A stretch of DNA of 36,943 nt from an uncultured Fusobacterium sp. (GTDB lineage Bacteria > Fusobacteriota > Fusobacteriia > Fusobacteriales > Fusobacteriaceae). Of this stretch, positions 25,035 to 33,624 are shown piece by piece (the stretch's first letter is position 1; the number at the start of each line of letters is the position of its first letter). A program made the position numbers and the translations under genes. Where the stretch lies: the NCBI GenBank assembly GCA_900542625.1, contig UQOH01000012.1, positions 1-36,943 of the forward strand, in the 5' to 3' direction. The notes under the pieces were generated by a model. It searched no databases and was not told the DNA's origin. It was given only the letters and a program-made list of their open reading frames with translations.

Positions 25035-26543
25035 TTATTCTTCACTTATTCTGTATGATAAAGCTTCAAGAAGATGAATTTTTTCTATGTTCACACTTCC
25101 TTCCAAATCACTTATTGTTCTTGCTGTTTTCAATACTCTGTCAAAACTTCTGGCTGATAAATTAAGATTTTTTACAGCCATTTTCATAACCTCTTTTGTA
25201 TCTTTATCCAACTGACAATATTTTTCTAAATCTTTTCTTGTCATATCTCCGTTTAATTTATCATTTCCAAATCTTTCTTTTTGTATCTCTCTGGCTTTTA
25301 TCACTCTTTCTCTTATCTCTTTTGACGTTTCTCTTGCAGAATTTTCCACAAGTTCGTTTTCTTTTAATCTTTTTATCTCTATTTTCAAATCAATTCTGTC
25401 TAATATAGGTCCAGACAGTTTTTTCATATATCTCGAAATCTCTCCTGCTGAACATCTGCATAAATCCCCTTCCTCCATAGCAAAGCCGCATTTACATGGA
25501 TTGCATGCAGAAATAAAAATCAAGTTTGCAGGAAATTCTGCCTTGTACATTGCTCTTGTTATTGAAACTTTTTTCTCTTCCAAAGGCTCACGAAGAGTTT
25601 CTATAACATCTTTTTTAAACTCCACAATCTCATCAAGAAAAAGAACTCCTCTATTTGCAAGAGAAATCTCTCCAAGAGATGGAGTTCTTCCTCCGCCTAT
25701 AATTGACACACTACTGCTTGTATGGTGAGGATTTCTGAAAGGTCTTTTTGTGATAATCGGTCTTTTTTCACTAAGCTCCCCTGAAATACTGTAAAGTTTT
25801 GTAACCTCTATTTTCTCTTCCTCTGTCATTGGCGGAAGTATACTCATTATTCTTTTGGCAAGCATAGTTTTCCCAGAACCGGGAGTTCCTATCATCAAAA
25901 GATTATGTCCTCCGCTGGCACAAATCTCCAAAGCTCTTTTAGCTTTTTCCTGCCCTTTTACATCATAAAAATCAAGTTCTTCTTCCTCTTCAATCTCCTC
26001 TTCTGAAATCTCATATTTTTTGTATTCTCCTGTTTCAAGAAAAGCTGCTGCCTCTCTTAAATTTTTTACAACAACGACTTCTATTCCCTTAACAAGAGTT
26101 CCCTCTTTCATATTATCATAAGGGATAACAACACCTTTGTAGCCGTATTCTTTAGCAAGAATTGCTCCGTTCACAATACCGTCTGTTCTTTTAAGCTCAC
26201 CTGTCAAAGAAATTTCTCCCATGAAAAGATAACTTTCCAGAATTTCATTTTGAACCTCTATAATTCTGCTTCCTTTCATAATTCCAACTGCTATTGGCAG
26301 ATCAAAATGAGTTCCAACTTTTTTAATATTTGCCGGTGTAAGATTTACTGTAATCTTTTTCGGTTCAAGCTTGTATCCGCTGTTTCTTATTCCTGCTCTT
26401 ATTCTTTCTTTACTTTCATTTATAGCTGTATCTCCAAGACCAACTATATTAAATGCAGGAAGTCCTTTGGAAATATCAACTTCCACATCAACCAAAAAAG
26501 GTTCTATTCCAAAATATCCGGAACTTTTAACTTTTGTTATCAT
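25035..26543 (-). CDS. comM: ComM/YifB family Mg-chelatase-like AAA+ ATPase
   Basis: Hexameric AAA+ helicase. ComM in Haemophilus and Vibrio promotes branch migration when taken-up DNA is integrated during natural transformation. The 502-residue protein has the N-terminal ChlI-like Lon-fold region (GLPAFNIVGLGDTAINESKER), Walker A GTPGSGKTM, Walker B LFLDEIVEF, the cysteine cluster CNPCKCG with CRCS, and the C-terminal LSARSFDRVLKTARTI block. Length is normal. It does not prove competence, since ComM is found widely, including in bacteria not known to take up DNA. AGGAGA precedes the start. The GH4 gene's terminator separates it from the sugar locus upstream. Confidence 0.93.
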   Translation of the reverse strand: MITKVKSSGYFGIEPFLVDVEVDISKGLPAFNIVGLGDTAINESKERIRAGIRNSGYKLEPKKITVNLTPANIKKVGTHFDLPIAVGIMKGSRIIEVQNEILESYLFMGEISLTGELKRTDGIVNGAILAKEYGYKGVVIPYDNMKEGTLVKGIEVVVVKNLREAAAFLETGEYKKYEISEEEIEEEEELDFYDVKGQEKAKRALEICASGGHNLLMIGTPGSGKTMLAKRIMSILPPMTEEEKIEVTKLYSISGELSEKRPIITKRPFRNPHHTSSSVSIIGGGRTPSLGEISLANRGVLFLDEIVEFKKDVIETLREPLEEKKVSITRAMYKAEFPANLIFISACNPCKCGFAMEEGDLCRCSAGEISRYMKKLSGPILDRIDLKIEIKRLKENELVENSARETSKEIRERVIKAREIQKERFGNDKLNGDMTRKDLEKYCQLDKDTKEVMKMAVKNLNLSARSFDRVLKTARTISDLEGSVNIEKIHLLEALSYRISEE

Positions 26544-26607
26544 ATCTATCTCCTGTATAATTTTTTAGTTATTACATTATAACTTATTATAATAATTTTA
26601 TCTATAA

Positions 26608-26644
26608 TAAAAGACAGCATATTTATAAAATATACTGCCTTTAT
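26608..26644 (-). terminator. Terminator of the sugar locus
   Basis: Minus strand stem AAAGGCAGTATATTT / ATATGCTGTCTTT (two wobbles, loop of about 5), followed by TTATT. It sits 25 bases after the GH4 stop. Confidence 0.75.
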
Positions 26645-26668
26645 AACACAATAAATTCTATTTTCCTT

Positions 26669-28054
26669 TTATTTCCAATCTTTCATGTACTCATGATGTG
26701 CTTCTAAATAATCTGCTACCAAAGTTTTTGCTAAAGAATATGAACTTACTAAAGGGTGAACCGTCAATGCTTTAATAGCTTTTTCTATACTTTTTTCAAA
26801 AATTGCTTCTACAGTTAAATTTTCATATAATTTTACAGCTTTAATAAGATTCTGCTGCATCAAAGGAACATTTTCCATTTTTATTGGTTTAACTTCTCCA
26901 TTTTCTATAGTACAGCTGATTTCTATAACATCATCATCTGCTAAAAAATCTAGTGCTCCATTATTTGGTACAGAAACAACTATTCTTTTATTTGGATTTT
27001 TGCTTGCAGCTTCTAAAATATCTATCGCAACACCTGCATATCCTCCTGAATCAGGCATTTCTATAAATTTTTCAAGAGAAACAACTTCTCTTTTATTAGC
27101 TTTTTCAACACCAGATTCTCTTGTCATATAGCTTCCTTCTCTTTCAAGTAAAAATCCAAAATAAATTTCAAAAGCTTTATCTATATTATTTACAATATCT
27201 ATCTTTTTTAATTCATTTAACATTCTTGTATTTATATCAACAATCTGCTCCCCTCTTGTTTTTCCTGATTCAAGAATAGCCTCAACAGCTTTTTCTCTAT
27301 AATAATAAAAATATAAATATTCATTTAACAACATATTATCTGAAAGATGAACCAAACCTTTCTCGAAATATCTCATCTCTGTTTCTTTAAATACTCTTGT
27401 ATTTTCTATAACTTCTTTTGTAATATCTTTTCCTCTTAAAGTTATATTTCTAAACCAAGATAAATGATTCAATCCAAAGCAATCTACTTTTAAATCATCA
27501 GGATTTTCTCTAAATATTTCTGCAATCTGCCTTATTAATTCACTTGGAGCATCACAAATTCCAAAAAATCTTTTTGAAAATCCTGAATTTTTAACTGCCT
27601 GTGTAACAAGACCAGCAGGATTTGTAAAGTTAAACAACATAGCATCTTTTGAAGAATATTTTTCTATCATTTTGCAGTAATCTAATATAACAGGAATTGA
27701 TCTAAGAGAATATGCAAATCCTCCAGGTCCTGTAGTTTCCTGACCTAACACTCCATGTTTTAAAGCTACTCTTTCATCTTTTACTCTTCCTTGCTCTTCT
27801 CCCACTCTGATTGTTGTAATGATATAATCAGCATCTGTTAAAGCATCTACAGGGTTTGAGGTTATAGAAAAATTAACTCTGTCATTCATCTTTTCAAAAA
27901 TAGTCTTCGCTAAACTTCCATATATATTAAGTTTTGTTTCATTATTGTCCATAAAAACAATAGAAGTTACTCCTATTTTTTCTGCCTGAACAGCTAAAGA
28001 CTTTGCTAAAAATGGAGATCTTACTCCTCCACCGCCTAATACTACTAATTTCAT
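26669..28054 (-). CDS. Glycoside hydrolase family 4 phospho-glycosidase, specificity unclear
   Basis: NAD+- and metal-dependent hydrolase that should split a 6-phosphorylated disaccharide made by the PTS transporter encoded just upstream. The 461-residue protein has the N-terminal dinucleotide loop GGGGVRSPFLAKSLA, the GQETTGPGGFAYSLRS block, FNFTNPAGLVTQAV and the metal-cysteine site ICDAPSEL (Cys167), then FGLNHLSWF. Known 6-phospho-alpha-glucosidases such as MalH have CDMP; 6-phospho-beta-glucosidases have CNVP or CNIP. This protein has the aspartate of the alpha type within surroundings that look more like the beta type (LicH). The substrate stays open. It follows the transporter by 39 bases in the same operon. 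Confidence 0.85.
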   Translation of the reverse strand: MKLVVLGGGGVRSPFLAKSLAVQAEKIGVTSIVFMDNNETKLNIYGSLAKTIFEKMNDRVNFSITSNPVDALTDADYIITTIRVGEEQGRVKDERVALKHGVLGQETTGPGGFAYSLRSIPVILDYCKMIEKYSSKDAMLFNFTNPAGLVTQAVKNSGFSKRFFGICDAPSELIRQIAEIFRENPDDLKVDCFGLNHLSWFRNITLRGKDITKEVIENTRVFKETEMRYFEKGLVHLSDNMLLNEYLYFYYYREKAVEAILESGKTRGEQIVDINTRMLNELKKIDIVNNIDKAFEIYFGFLLEREGSYMTRESGVEKANKREVVSLEKFIEMPDSGGYAGVAIDILEAASKNPNKRIVVSVPNNGALDFLADDDVIEISCTIENGEVKPIKMENVPLMQQNLIKAVKLYENLTVEAIFEKSIEKAIKALTVHPLVSSYSLAKTLVADYLEAHHEYMKDWK

Positions 28055-28093
28055 AATTCCTCCTAAGTTATATAAATTTTAAATTTTTTTTGC

Positions 28094-29638
28094 TTATTTA
28101 TGTTTATTTATATATTTATCAACTTTTCCTCTTATGCTGTGAACAGAAACCCCATATATTATCTGAATATTTTTTTCATTTTTTACAACTCCTGAACTTC
28201 CTGTTGTTTTTAATAATGCTTCATTTAATAATTCTGGTTTTACAAGTTCCACTCTTAGCCTTGTAAAACAGTTATCTACAGATATTATATTTTCTATTCC
28301 TCCAAGTCCATCAACAATATTTTTTATTCTTTCTTCTGAATTTTTAGAATTATTTTTACTTTCCATATATTCTTTTTTAGAATACAGTTTTACTTCTTCG
28401 TCATCTTCTCTTCCTGGAGTTTTCAAATTAAATTTTAAAACAAAAAACTTAAATACATGATAACACACAAATCCCTGAGCTAATCCTATAAGCATAAAAT
28501 ACGGCCATCTTGTTACTGACGGAGCCATTGGCAAATTGTATAAGAAAAACTCTATATATCCGCTGGCTCCCCAAGGTCTTATTGAAAATATATTTAATAC
28601 TGCCTGCGAAACTCCTGATATTGCAGCGTACACTACCCATAAAACAGGAGAAATAAACAGGAATGTAAATTCAATCGGTTCTGTAATTCCTACAAGCATT
28701 GCTGTAAGTGTTGCAGGTATTAAAATAGCTTTCGCCTGTATTTTCTTTTCAGGTTTTGCTGTTTTGTAAAAAGCCAGAGCAGCCCCAACAAGCCCAAACA
28801 TACATACCATTCCCTGCTGTGAAAATCTTATTGATTCATGCATAAGTTTTATATCTTTATTTGCCATCTCTGCAAAAAATATTTGAAGAGTTCCTGCATA
28901 AGTAATACCATCTCTTACTAATGTTCCCCCTATGCTTGTCAGCTGGAATGGAGACCATACTAGATGGTGCAGTCCTGTTGGTATTAATACTTTTTCAAGA
29001 AATCCATAAACAAATACTCCTAAAGAACCTGCATTAATCATAAATTTTGTAGAAGCTGTTATTCCATGAGCTATAAAAGGCCAAATATAACTAAGAAGTA
29101 TTGCCATTACAATTACTATAGGAACCATAACAACAAATACTACTTTTGTTCCTCCATACATTGCCATAGCCCCATTAAATTCTGTATTACAGAATTTATT
29201 GTGAACTACTGCTGTTATAACTCCTAAAAGTATTCCTAAAAAAACTCCCATATCAATAACCCTGAAACCAAGCAGCATACACTGTCCTGTTCCTGCCAGC
29301 TGCCCATTTTCAGGCATAGGAATAACACGTCCTGTTAGTTCAAGAAAACTTGAATTAGCCCCTAAAAACATAATAAAAACCATTACAGATAATAAAGCAG
29401 CTTCTGTTTTTTTCTCCTTAGCCAATCCATAAGTTAATCCAACTGCAAAAATTAAACTCAAGTTACCGAATAACGGCCATAAAGTTCCTCCAAGTAAAAC
29501 CGAAATATCATTTAATATCGTTCCTGATGAAGACCAGTTACCTAAGAGGGTAGCTATAACTAGCGCTGTTCCGATTACCGGAAGAAATAATATTGCTCCC
29601 ATCATTGCTCTTGAAAATTTTTGAAATTGATTAAACAT
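28094..29638 (-). CDS. PTS transporter subunit IICB, glucose/maltose/alpha-glucoside family
   Basis: Membrane sugar permease that phosphorylates its substrate during uptake. The 514-residue protein has an EIIC domain (about 1-400) with 8-10 hydrophobic segments and the conserved ITEPIEFTFLF block. The C-terminal EIIB domain (from about 435) has the phosphorylated Cys457 in DNCFTRLR. There is no EIIA domain or gene nearby, so it must borrow EIIA from another locus, as MalX-type proteins do. The architecture fits the MalX/MalB alpha-glucoside group, but substrate is set with the GH4 partner and is uncertain. AGGAGG lies before the start; a promoter inside an inverted repeat lies about 80 bases upstream. 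Confidence 0.9.
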   Translation of the reverse strand: MFNQFQKFSRAMMGAILFLPVIGTALVIATLLGNWSSSGTILNDISVLLGGTLWPLFGNLSLIFAVGLTYGLAKEKKTEAALLSVMVFIMFLGANSSFLELTGRVIPMPENGQLAGTGQCMLLGFRVIDMGVFLGILLGVITAVVHNKFCNTEFNGAMAMYGGTKVVFVVMVPIVIVMAILLSYIWPFIAHGITASTKFMINAGSLGVFVYGFLEKVLIPTGLHHLVWSPFQLTSIGGTLVRDGITYAGTLQIFFAEMANKDIKLMHESIRFSQQGMVCMFGLVGAALAFYKTAKPEKKIQAKAILIPATLTAMLVGITEPIEFTFLFISPVLWVVYAAISGVSQAVLNIFSIRPWGASGYIEFFLYNLPMAPSVTRWPYFMLIGLAQGFVCYHVFKFFVLKFNLKTPGREDDEEVKLYSKKEYMESKNNSKNSEERIKNIVDGLGGIENIISVDNCFTRLRVELVKPELLNEALLKTTGSSGVVKNEKNIQIIYGVSVHSIRGKVDKYINKHK

Positions 29639-29717
29639 TTTCTTTTCCTCCTGCCTGTTATAATTTTTATCATAGAAGAATTATAACATATATTTTTAAT
29701 TTTAGAACAAATCAAAC

Positions 29718-29756
29718 ATAATAAAAACATGTTAACGTTTTTTGTCAACATGTTTT
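29718..29756 (-). promoter_or_regulatory. PTS operon promoter inside an inverted repeat (operator candidate)
   Basis: Minus strand TTGACA at 29743-29748 with TATTAT at 29718-29723 (19-base spacer) or overlapping TTTATT (17). A perfect inverted repeat AAAACATGTT / AACATGTTTT (29724-29733, 29747-29756) surrounds the -35 and spacer. The stretch AACGTTAACA within it also matches half of a catabolite-control cre site, with two mismatches over 14 bases. It is probably the binding site of the RpiR-type regulator. Confidence 0.55.
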
Positions 29757-29792
29757 CAAATTTTTTATAAACTACTGAAATTTCTTTCAGCA

Positions 29793-30017
29793 TTAATATT
29801 CAAATAACTTTCTATTTTCTTCTTTGTTCTCTATATTAAAAAATATTTCAGTATAGGCATATTAAATATTTTTCCAACTATTCTTGGACAAGTAAATAAC
29901 TTTACTCTTGCACCATCATTAACTATTTCTTCTATAAATTTTAGTTTTGTCTGTATAGTAATAGTTTTCTGATATTATCATTTTAAAATCTTCTATACCA
30001 ATAGGAATTTTTTCCAT
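29793..30017 (-). pseudogene. Broken 5' relic of an AAA-ATPase-like (PF09820 type) gene
   Basis: Read on the minus strand from 30017, the first frame gives MEKIPIGIEDFKMIISENYY and YTDKTK, the typical start of AAA-ATPase-like proteins (PF09820 type) that are common in fusobacteria. A frameshift near 29937 moves to a second frame giving FIEEIVNDGARVKLFTCPR and then NMPILKYF. A second shift near 29840 gives FNIENKEENRKLFEY and a stop at 29793. The motif usually written RPRRFGKT has become CPRIVGKI, so ATP binding is lost too. The remaining several hundred codons are missing. It lies between rpiR and the transporter gene, and accounts for most of that 450-base gap. Confidence 0.8.
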
Positions 30018-30090
30018 TCTATTCACTTCCAGTATATATAAAATTACATCATATATCAAAATAAAGTAGTAGATAAAAAAATTCTGGCTT

Positions 30091-30828
30091 TTATTTTTTT
30101 ATATAATTTTTTTTAAAATACAACCTTATAAGCTCTTCAAACCCTGCAATGCAATAGCCAAAAAAAGGATTAGGATAAAAAACGTCATCATCCTGTTTAA
30201 ATTTATCTTCAAAAGTAAATGAAAAATCTGAAATTTTAGAAATCCTACTTCCCCCTCTTCCTGTGAAAGAACCTATTTTAATTTCCATTTCTTTAAGTTT
30301 TTCACATAGTTTATAAGCATTATATGTTTCTCCTGACTTAGATATAACCAACAGCATATCTAATTTCATTTTGCTTTTCTCAACAGTTTTTGGATCCATA
30401 GCAATAATCCATATAGTATCTATACCCAAAACTATTAATTTTTGATAAATATATCGAGCAACTATTTCAGAAAATCCCTCTGCATATATCCCTATTTTCC
30501 CATTTTTTAAAATTTCTAAAAATTCGTCTATTTCAATTTTATTTCTTACTCTGAAAGCTCCATGAGTTGTAAGTTCTATTTTTGAAAAATCTCCATAAGA
30601 ATCTAAGCTTCCTTCTCTAAAACTGTAAAGCATATCTACAAATCCAGAATATCCAAGTTTTTTTGATAATCTCATAATGGTTGAGGTAGATGTATATTTT
30701 TTTCTTGCAACTCCGCGAACACCTAGTTCTAAAGCCTCTGATATATTATTTATTAAATATTCTATTAATTCTTTTTCAGAAGAACTTAATTTTTTCCCGT
30801 CATATATGCCGTCATATATTTTTTTCAT
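30091..30828 (-). CDS. RpiR/MurR-family transcriptional regulator
   Basis: Sugar-responsive DNA-binding regulator of 245 residues. The N-terminal ~80 residues form the RpiR helix-turn-helix (SSSEKELIEYLINN, GVARKKYTSTSTIMRLSKKLGYSGF). The C-terminal part is a SIS phosphosugar-binding domain, with the ligand loop ISKSGETYNAY near residue 160 and IKIGSFTGRGGSRIS. Members of this family control PTS/GH4 sugar loci, and it lies directly upstream of one in the same direction. It likely binds the phosphosugar made by the IICB/GH4 pair and acts at the inverted repeat before the transporter gene. AAGGAGAG precedes the start. Confidence 0.9.
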   Translation of the reverse strand: MKKIYDGIYDGKKLSSSEKELIEYLINNISEALELGVRGVARKKYTSTSTIMRLSKKLGYSGFVDMLYSFREGSLDSYGDFSKIELTTHGAFRVRNKIEIDEFLEILKNGKIGIYAEGFSEIVARYIYQKLIVLGIDTIWIIAMDPKTVEKSKMKLDMLLVISKSGETYNAYKLCEKLKEMEIKIGSFTGRGGSRISKISDFSFTFEDKFKQDDDVFYPNPFFGYCIAGFEELIRLYFKKNYIKK

Positions 30829-30933
30829 ATTCTCTCCTTTTGTAATGATTTTACTATTATTTTATTATATTAATAAATTTGTAAAATAACAATAAATAAT
30901 TTTTTTGCTTTTTATAAATTCTATTTTTTATGA

Positions 30934-30939
30934 TAAAAT
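30934..30939 (+). promoter_or_regulatory. Putative extended -10 of the aminopeptidase gene
   Basis: TAAAAT preceded by TGA, 38 bases before the start codon, with no good -35. It shares the 149-base gap with the divergent rpiR gene. Confidence 0.35.
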
Positions 30940-30977
30940 ATCCTTATACACCAATAACTAAAATAAGGAGCACACTC

Positions 30978-32753
30978 ATGACAGCAAATGAAAAAATTCA
31001 AAAAATAAGAGAATTAATGATAAAAAATAATGTTGATATTTATATAATTCCCTCTGCTGATTTTCATCAAAGCGAATACGTAGGGGAATATTTCAGATGC
31101 AGAGAATATGTTTCCGGATTTACAGGTTCAGCAGGAACTCTTGTAATCACAAGAAAAAAATCATATTTATGGACAGACGGAAGATATTTTATTCAGGCTG
31201 AAAATCAGATTAAAGGCAGTGAAATAGAGTTATGCAAATCTGGAACAGAGGGAACTCCAACTATAACAGAGTTTCTTAAAAAAAATATGAAAGAAAATGA
31301 AATTCTTGCTTTTGACGGCAGAACAATAAGCTACAATGAAATGCTTAACTATAAATCTGCTGTTAAGGAAAAAAATATTAAAATAATAACATCTGTTGAT
31401 TTTGTCGGAGAAATCTGGGAAAACAGACCCTCTCTTCCAAAAGAAAAAATCTTTTTGCTTGATATAAAATACTGCGGAGAAACATTTAAAAGCAAGCTTG
31501 AAAGACTAAGAAAAATTATGTCTGAAGAGGGAGCAGATATTCATGTTATCACATCTCTTGACGATATTGCATGGCTTTTCAACATCAGAGGAAGAGATAT
31601 TGCATACAGCCCTGTTGTTCTTTCTTATGCTGTAATAACTCCTGACAGAGCTATTCTTTACACTGATAAATCTAAAATTGATAATAATACTGAAAAATAT
31701 TTTGAAGAAAACAATATTTTTGTAAATGATTATTTTTCTTTCTATGATGATTTAAAAAATATTGATGTTTCTAAAAAAGTTATGCTTGATTACAGCAGAA
31801 TAAATGCTGCTGTTTATAATGCTGTTCCTTCAGCTGTTAAAAAAATTAATAAAATAAATCCTACCCAAAACTTTAAAGCAATAAAAAATGAAACAGAAAT
31901 TAAAAATATTATAAATGCTCACATAAAAGACGGAGCAGCTTTTACAAAATTTATGTACTGGCTGAAAAACAATATTGGAAAAACAGAAATTACAGAGATA
32001 AGTGCAAGTGATGTTTTGGAAAATTTCAGAAGAGAGCAGGAAGGATTTATTGAACTCAGCTTTGAAACAATATCAGCATATGGAGCAAATGCTGCAATGA
32101 TGCACTATACTGCAGGAGAAAATTCTAATGCTGTTCTTGAAAATAAAAATCTTCTTTTGGTTGATTCAGGAGGACAGTATTTTGAAGGGACAACGGATAT
32201 AACAAGAACTATTGCTCTTGGAAAAATTGATGATATTATAAAAGAGCATTACACAGCTGTTTTAAAAAGCCTTATTGCTCTTTCAAATACAAAATTTCTT
32301 CATAGAACAAAAGGGTGTCATCTTGATGCAATAGCAAGAGCTCCTATCTGGCAGATTGGACTTGATTACAGATGTGCTACAGGGCATGGAATTGGTTATC
32401 TTTTAAATGTTCATGAGGGACCGAATATTTTCAGACTAACTGCTGATTTTGTTGTTGAGCCTAATATGATTACAACTGTTGAGCCTGGAATATATGTAGA
32501 AAATTCTCATGGAATAAGAATTGAAAATGAGGTACTGAGCAGAAATCAAATAAAAAATGAATATGGACAATTTATGGAATTTGTTCCTGTTACTTTTGCT
32601 CCTATTGATATTGATGCTGTAAATATATCTATGCTTTCACAAACTGAAAAAGATTATCTGAATAACTATCATAAACTTGTCTTTGAAAAAATTTCTTCTC
32701 TTTTAAATGAAGAAGAGAGAGAATGGCTTAAAATTTATACAAGGGAAATATAA
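30978..32753 (+). CDS. Xaa-Pro aminopeptidase, M24B family
   Basis: Two-metal peptidase that removes the first residue from peptides with proline second, in the cytoplasm. The 591-residue protein is the long form with two creatinase-like N-terminal domains (about 1-310) before the pita-bread catalytic domain. Metal ligands are visible: the two aspartates in DSGGQYFEGTTDITRT, the histidine in GYLLNVHEGPN, and the glutamates in TVEPGIYVE and RIENEVL. The GTTDITRTIALG block is typical of this clade. I chose the ATG at 30978, 7 bases after AAGGAG; an in-frame ATG at 30930 lies upstream of that site. It suits an organism that feeds on peptides. Confidence 0.93.
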   Translation: MTANEKIQKIRELMIKNNVDIYIIPSADFHQSEYVGEYFRCREYVSGFTGSAGTLVITRKKSYLWTDGRYFIQAENQIKGSEIELCKSGTEGTPTITEFLKKNMKENEILAFDGRTISYNEMLNYKSAVKEKNIKIITSVDFVGEIWENRPSLPKEKIFLLDIKYCGETFKSKLERLRKIMSEEGADIHVITSLDDIAWLFNIRGRDIAYSPVVLSYAVITPDRAILYTDKSKIDNNTEKYFEENNIFVNDYFSFYDDLKNIDVSKKVMLDYSRINAAVYNAVPSAVKKINKINPTQNFKAIKNETEIKNIINAHIKDGAAFTKFMYWLKNNIGKTEITEISASDVLENFRREQEGFIELSFETISAYGANAAMMHYTAGENSNAVLENKNLLLVDSGGQYFEGTTDITRTIALGKIDDIIKEHYTAVLKSLIALSNTKFLHRTKGCHLDAIARAPIWQIGLDYRCATGHGIGYLLNVHEGPNIFRLTADFVVEPNMITTVEPGIYVENSHGIRIENEVLSRNQIKNEYGQFMEFVPVTFAPIDIDAVNISMLSQTEKDYLNNYHKLVFEKISSLLNEEEREWLKIYTREI

Positions 32754-32757
32754 AAAA

Positions 32758-32797
32758 ATAAAAGAGATAAGCTGATTACGACGGCTTATCTCTTTAG
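32758..32797. terminator. Terminator between aminopeptidase and ABC transporter genes
   Basis: Perfect 12-base stem AAAGAGATAAGC / GCTTATCTCTTT with an 11-base loop. The T-rich tail is strong on the minus strand and short on the plus strand, so it best serves the ABC operon but may stop both. Confidence 0.82.
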
Positions 32798-32830
32798 AAA
32801 TGATAAATACACAAAATTATTTATGTTCTA

Positions 32831-33604
32831 TTATTTTTTTATATATCTGTTTACGATTTCATCGTATTTTCCATTTGCTTTTAAATTTGCAAGTCCTTTG
32901 TTAAACATATCCAAAAGTTCTTTATTTTCTCCTTTCATTACAGCAAAACCATAATATGTAGGTTCAGCAACCTCTTCAAAAGGAATTACAAGATCAAGTC
33001 CACGTGAAATTTCATAACCTAAAACAGGATAATCTTCAAAACATGCAACAGTATTTCCATAAATAACATCTTGGAACATAGTAGAAGACTCTTCAAATTG
33101 AACTATTTCAAATCCATATTTTTCTGAAATTGATTCAGCAAATCTGCAGGCTGCAGTTCCAACTTTTCCTGCAACTTTTTTTCCTCTTAAATCTTCAAAA
33201 GATTTTATTCCAGAATCTGCTTTCACTCCAATAGTCACACCTGTATCAAAATATGGTGAAGACATATCATATTTTTCTTTACGTGGTTCTGTTATAGACA
33301 TTCCTGCAATAATTCCGTCTGCTTCCCCTGTTTCAAGAGCTGTAAGAGCTGCAGCAAATCCTACAACATTAACTTCATATTTAAATCCTTGGTCAGCAGC
33401 TATCTCTTTTAAAAGTTCCATATCTATCCCAACTAATTCCCCTTTGTCATTTTCAAATTCAAAAGGAGCATAAGTTGTGTCAGTTGCTATTTTGTAAATT
33501 TTTTCTTCTGCAGAATTTTCACCAGCCTGTTTTTCTTTTCCGCAGCCTGTAAATACAAGAATAAAACTCATACAAATTACCAAAAGCTTAAAAATTTTTT
33601 TCAT
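32831..33604 (-). CDS. Polar amino-acid ABC transporter, substrate-binding lipoprotein
   Basis: Extracytoplasmic binding protein of 257 residues, SBP family 3. The N terminus is a lipoprotein signal with the lipobox FTGC at about residues 18-21, so the mature protein is anchored by a lipid on that cysteine. The body has the family marks YAPFEFENDKGELVGIDMEL and EADGIIAGMSITEPRKE, plus KVAGKVGTAACRFAE. Substrate could be glutamine, a basic amino acid, histidine or cystine; I cannot choose from sequence. It is the last gene of the operon, 20 bases after the ATPase gene. Confidence 0.92.
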   Translation of the reverse strand: MKKIFKLLVICMSFILVFTGCGKEKQAGENSAEEKIYKIATDTTYAPFEFENDKGELVGIDMELLKEIAADQGFKYEVNVVGFAAALTALETGEADGIIAGMSITEPRKEKYDMSSPYFDTGVTIGVKADSGIKSFEDLRGKKVAGKVGTAACRFAESISEKYGFEIVQFEESSTMFQDVIYGNTVACFEDYPVLGYEISRGLDLVIPFEEVAEPTYYGFAVMKGENKELLDMFNKGLANLKANGKYDEIVNRYIKK

Positions 33605-33624
33605 AATACCACCCTCCTAAAAAA

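Noticed and set aside
29602..29793. 63-residue minus-strand open frame before the PTS gene
   Set aside because: It overlaps the promoter, the inverted repeat and the start of the transporter gene in another frame, and looks like random AT-rich coding.
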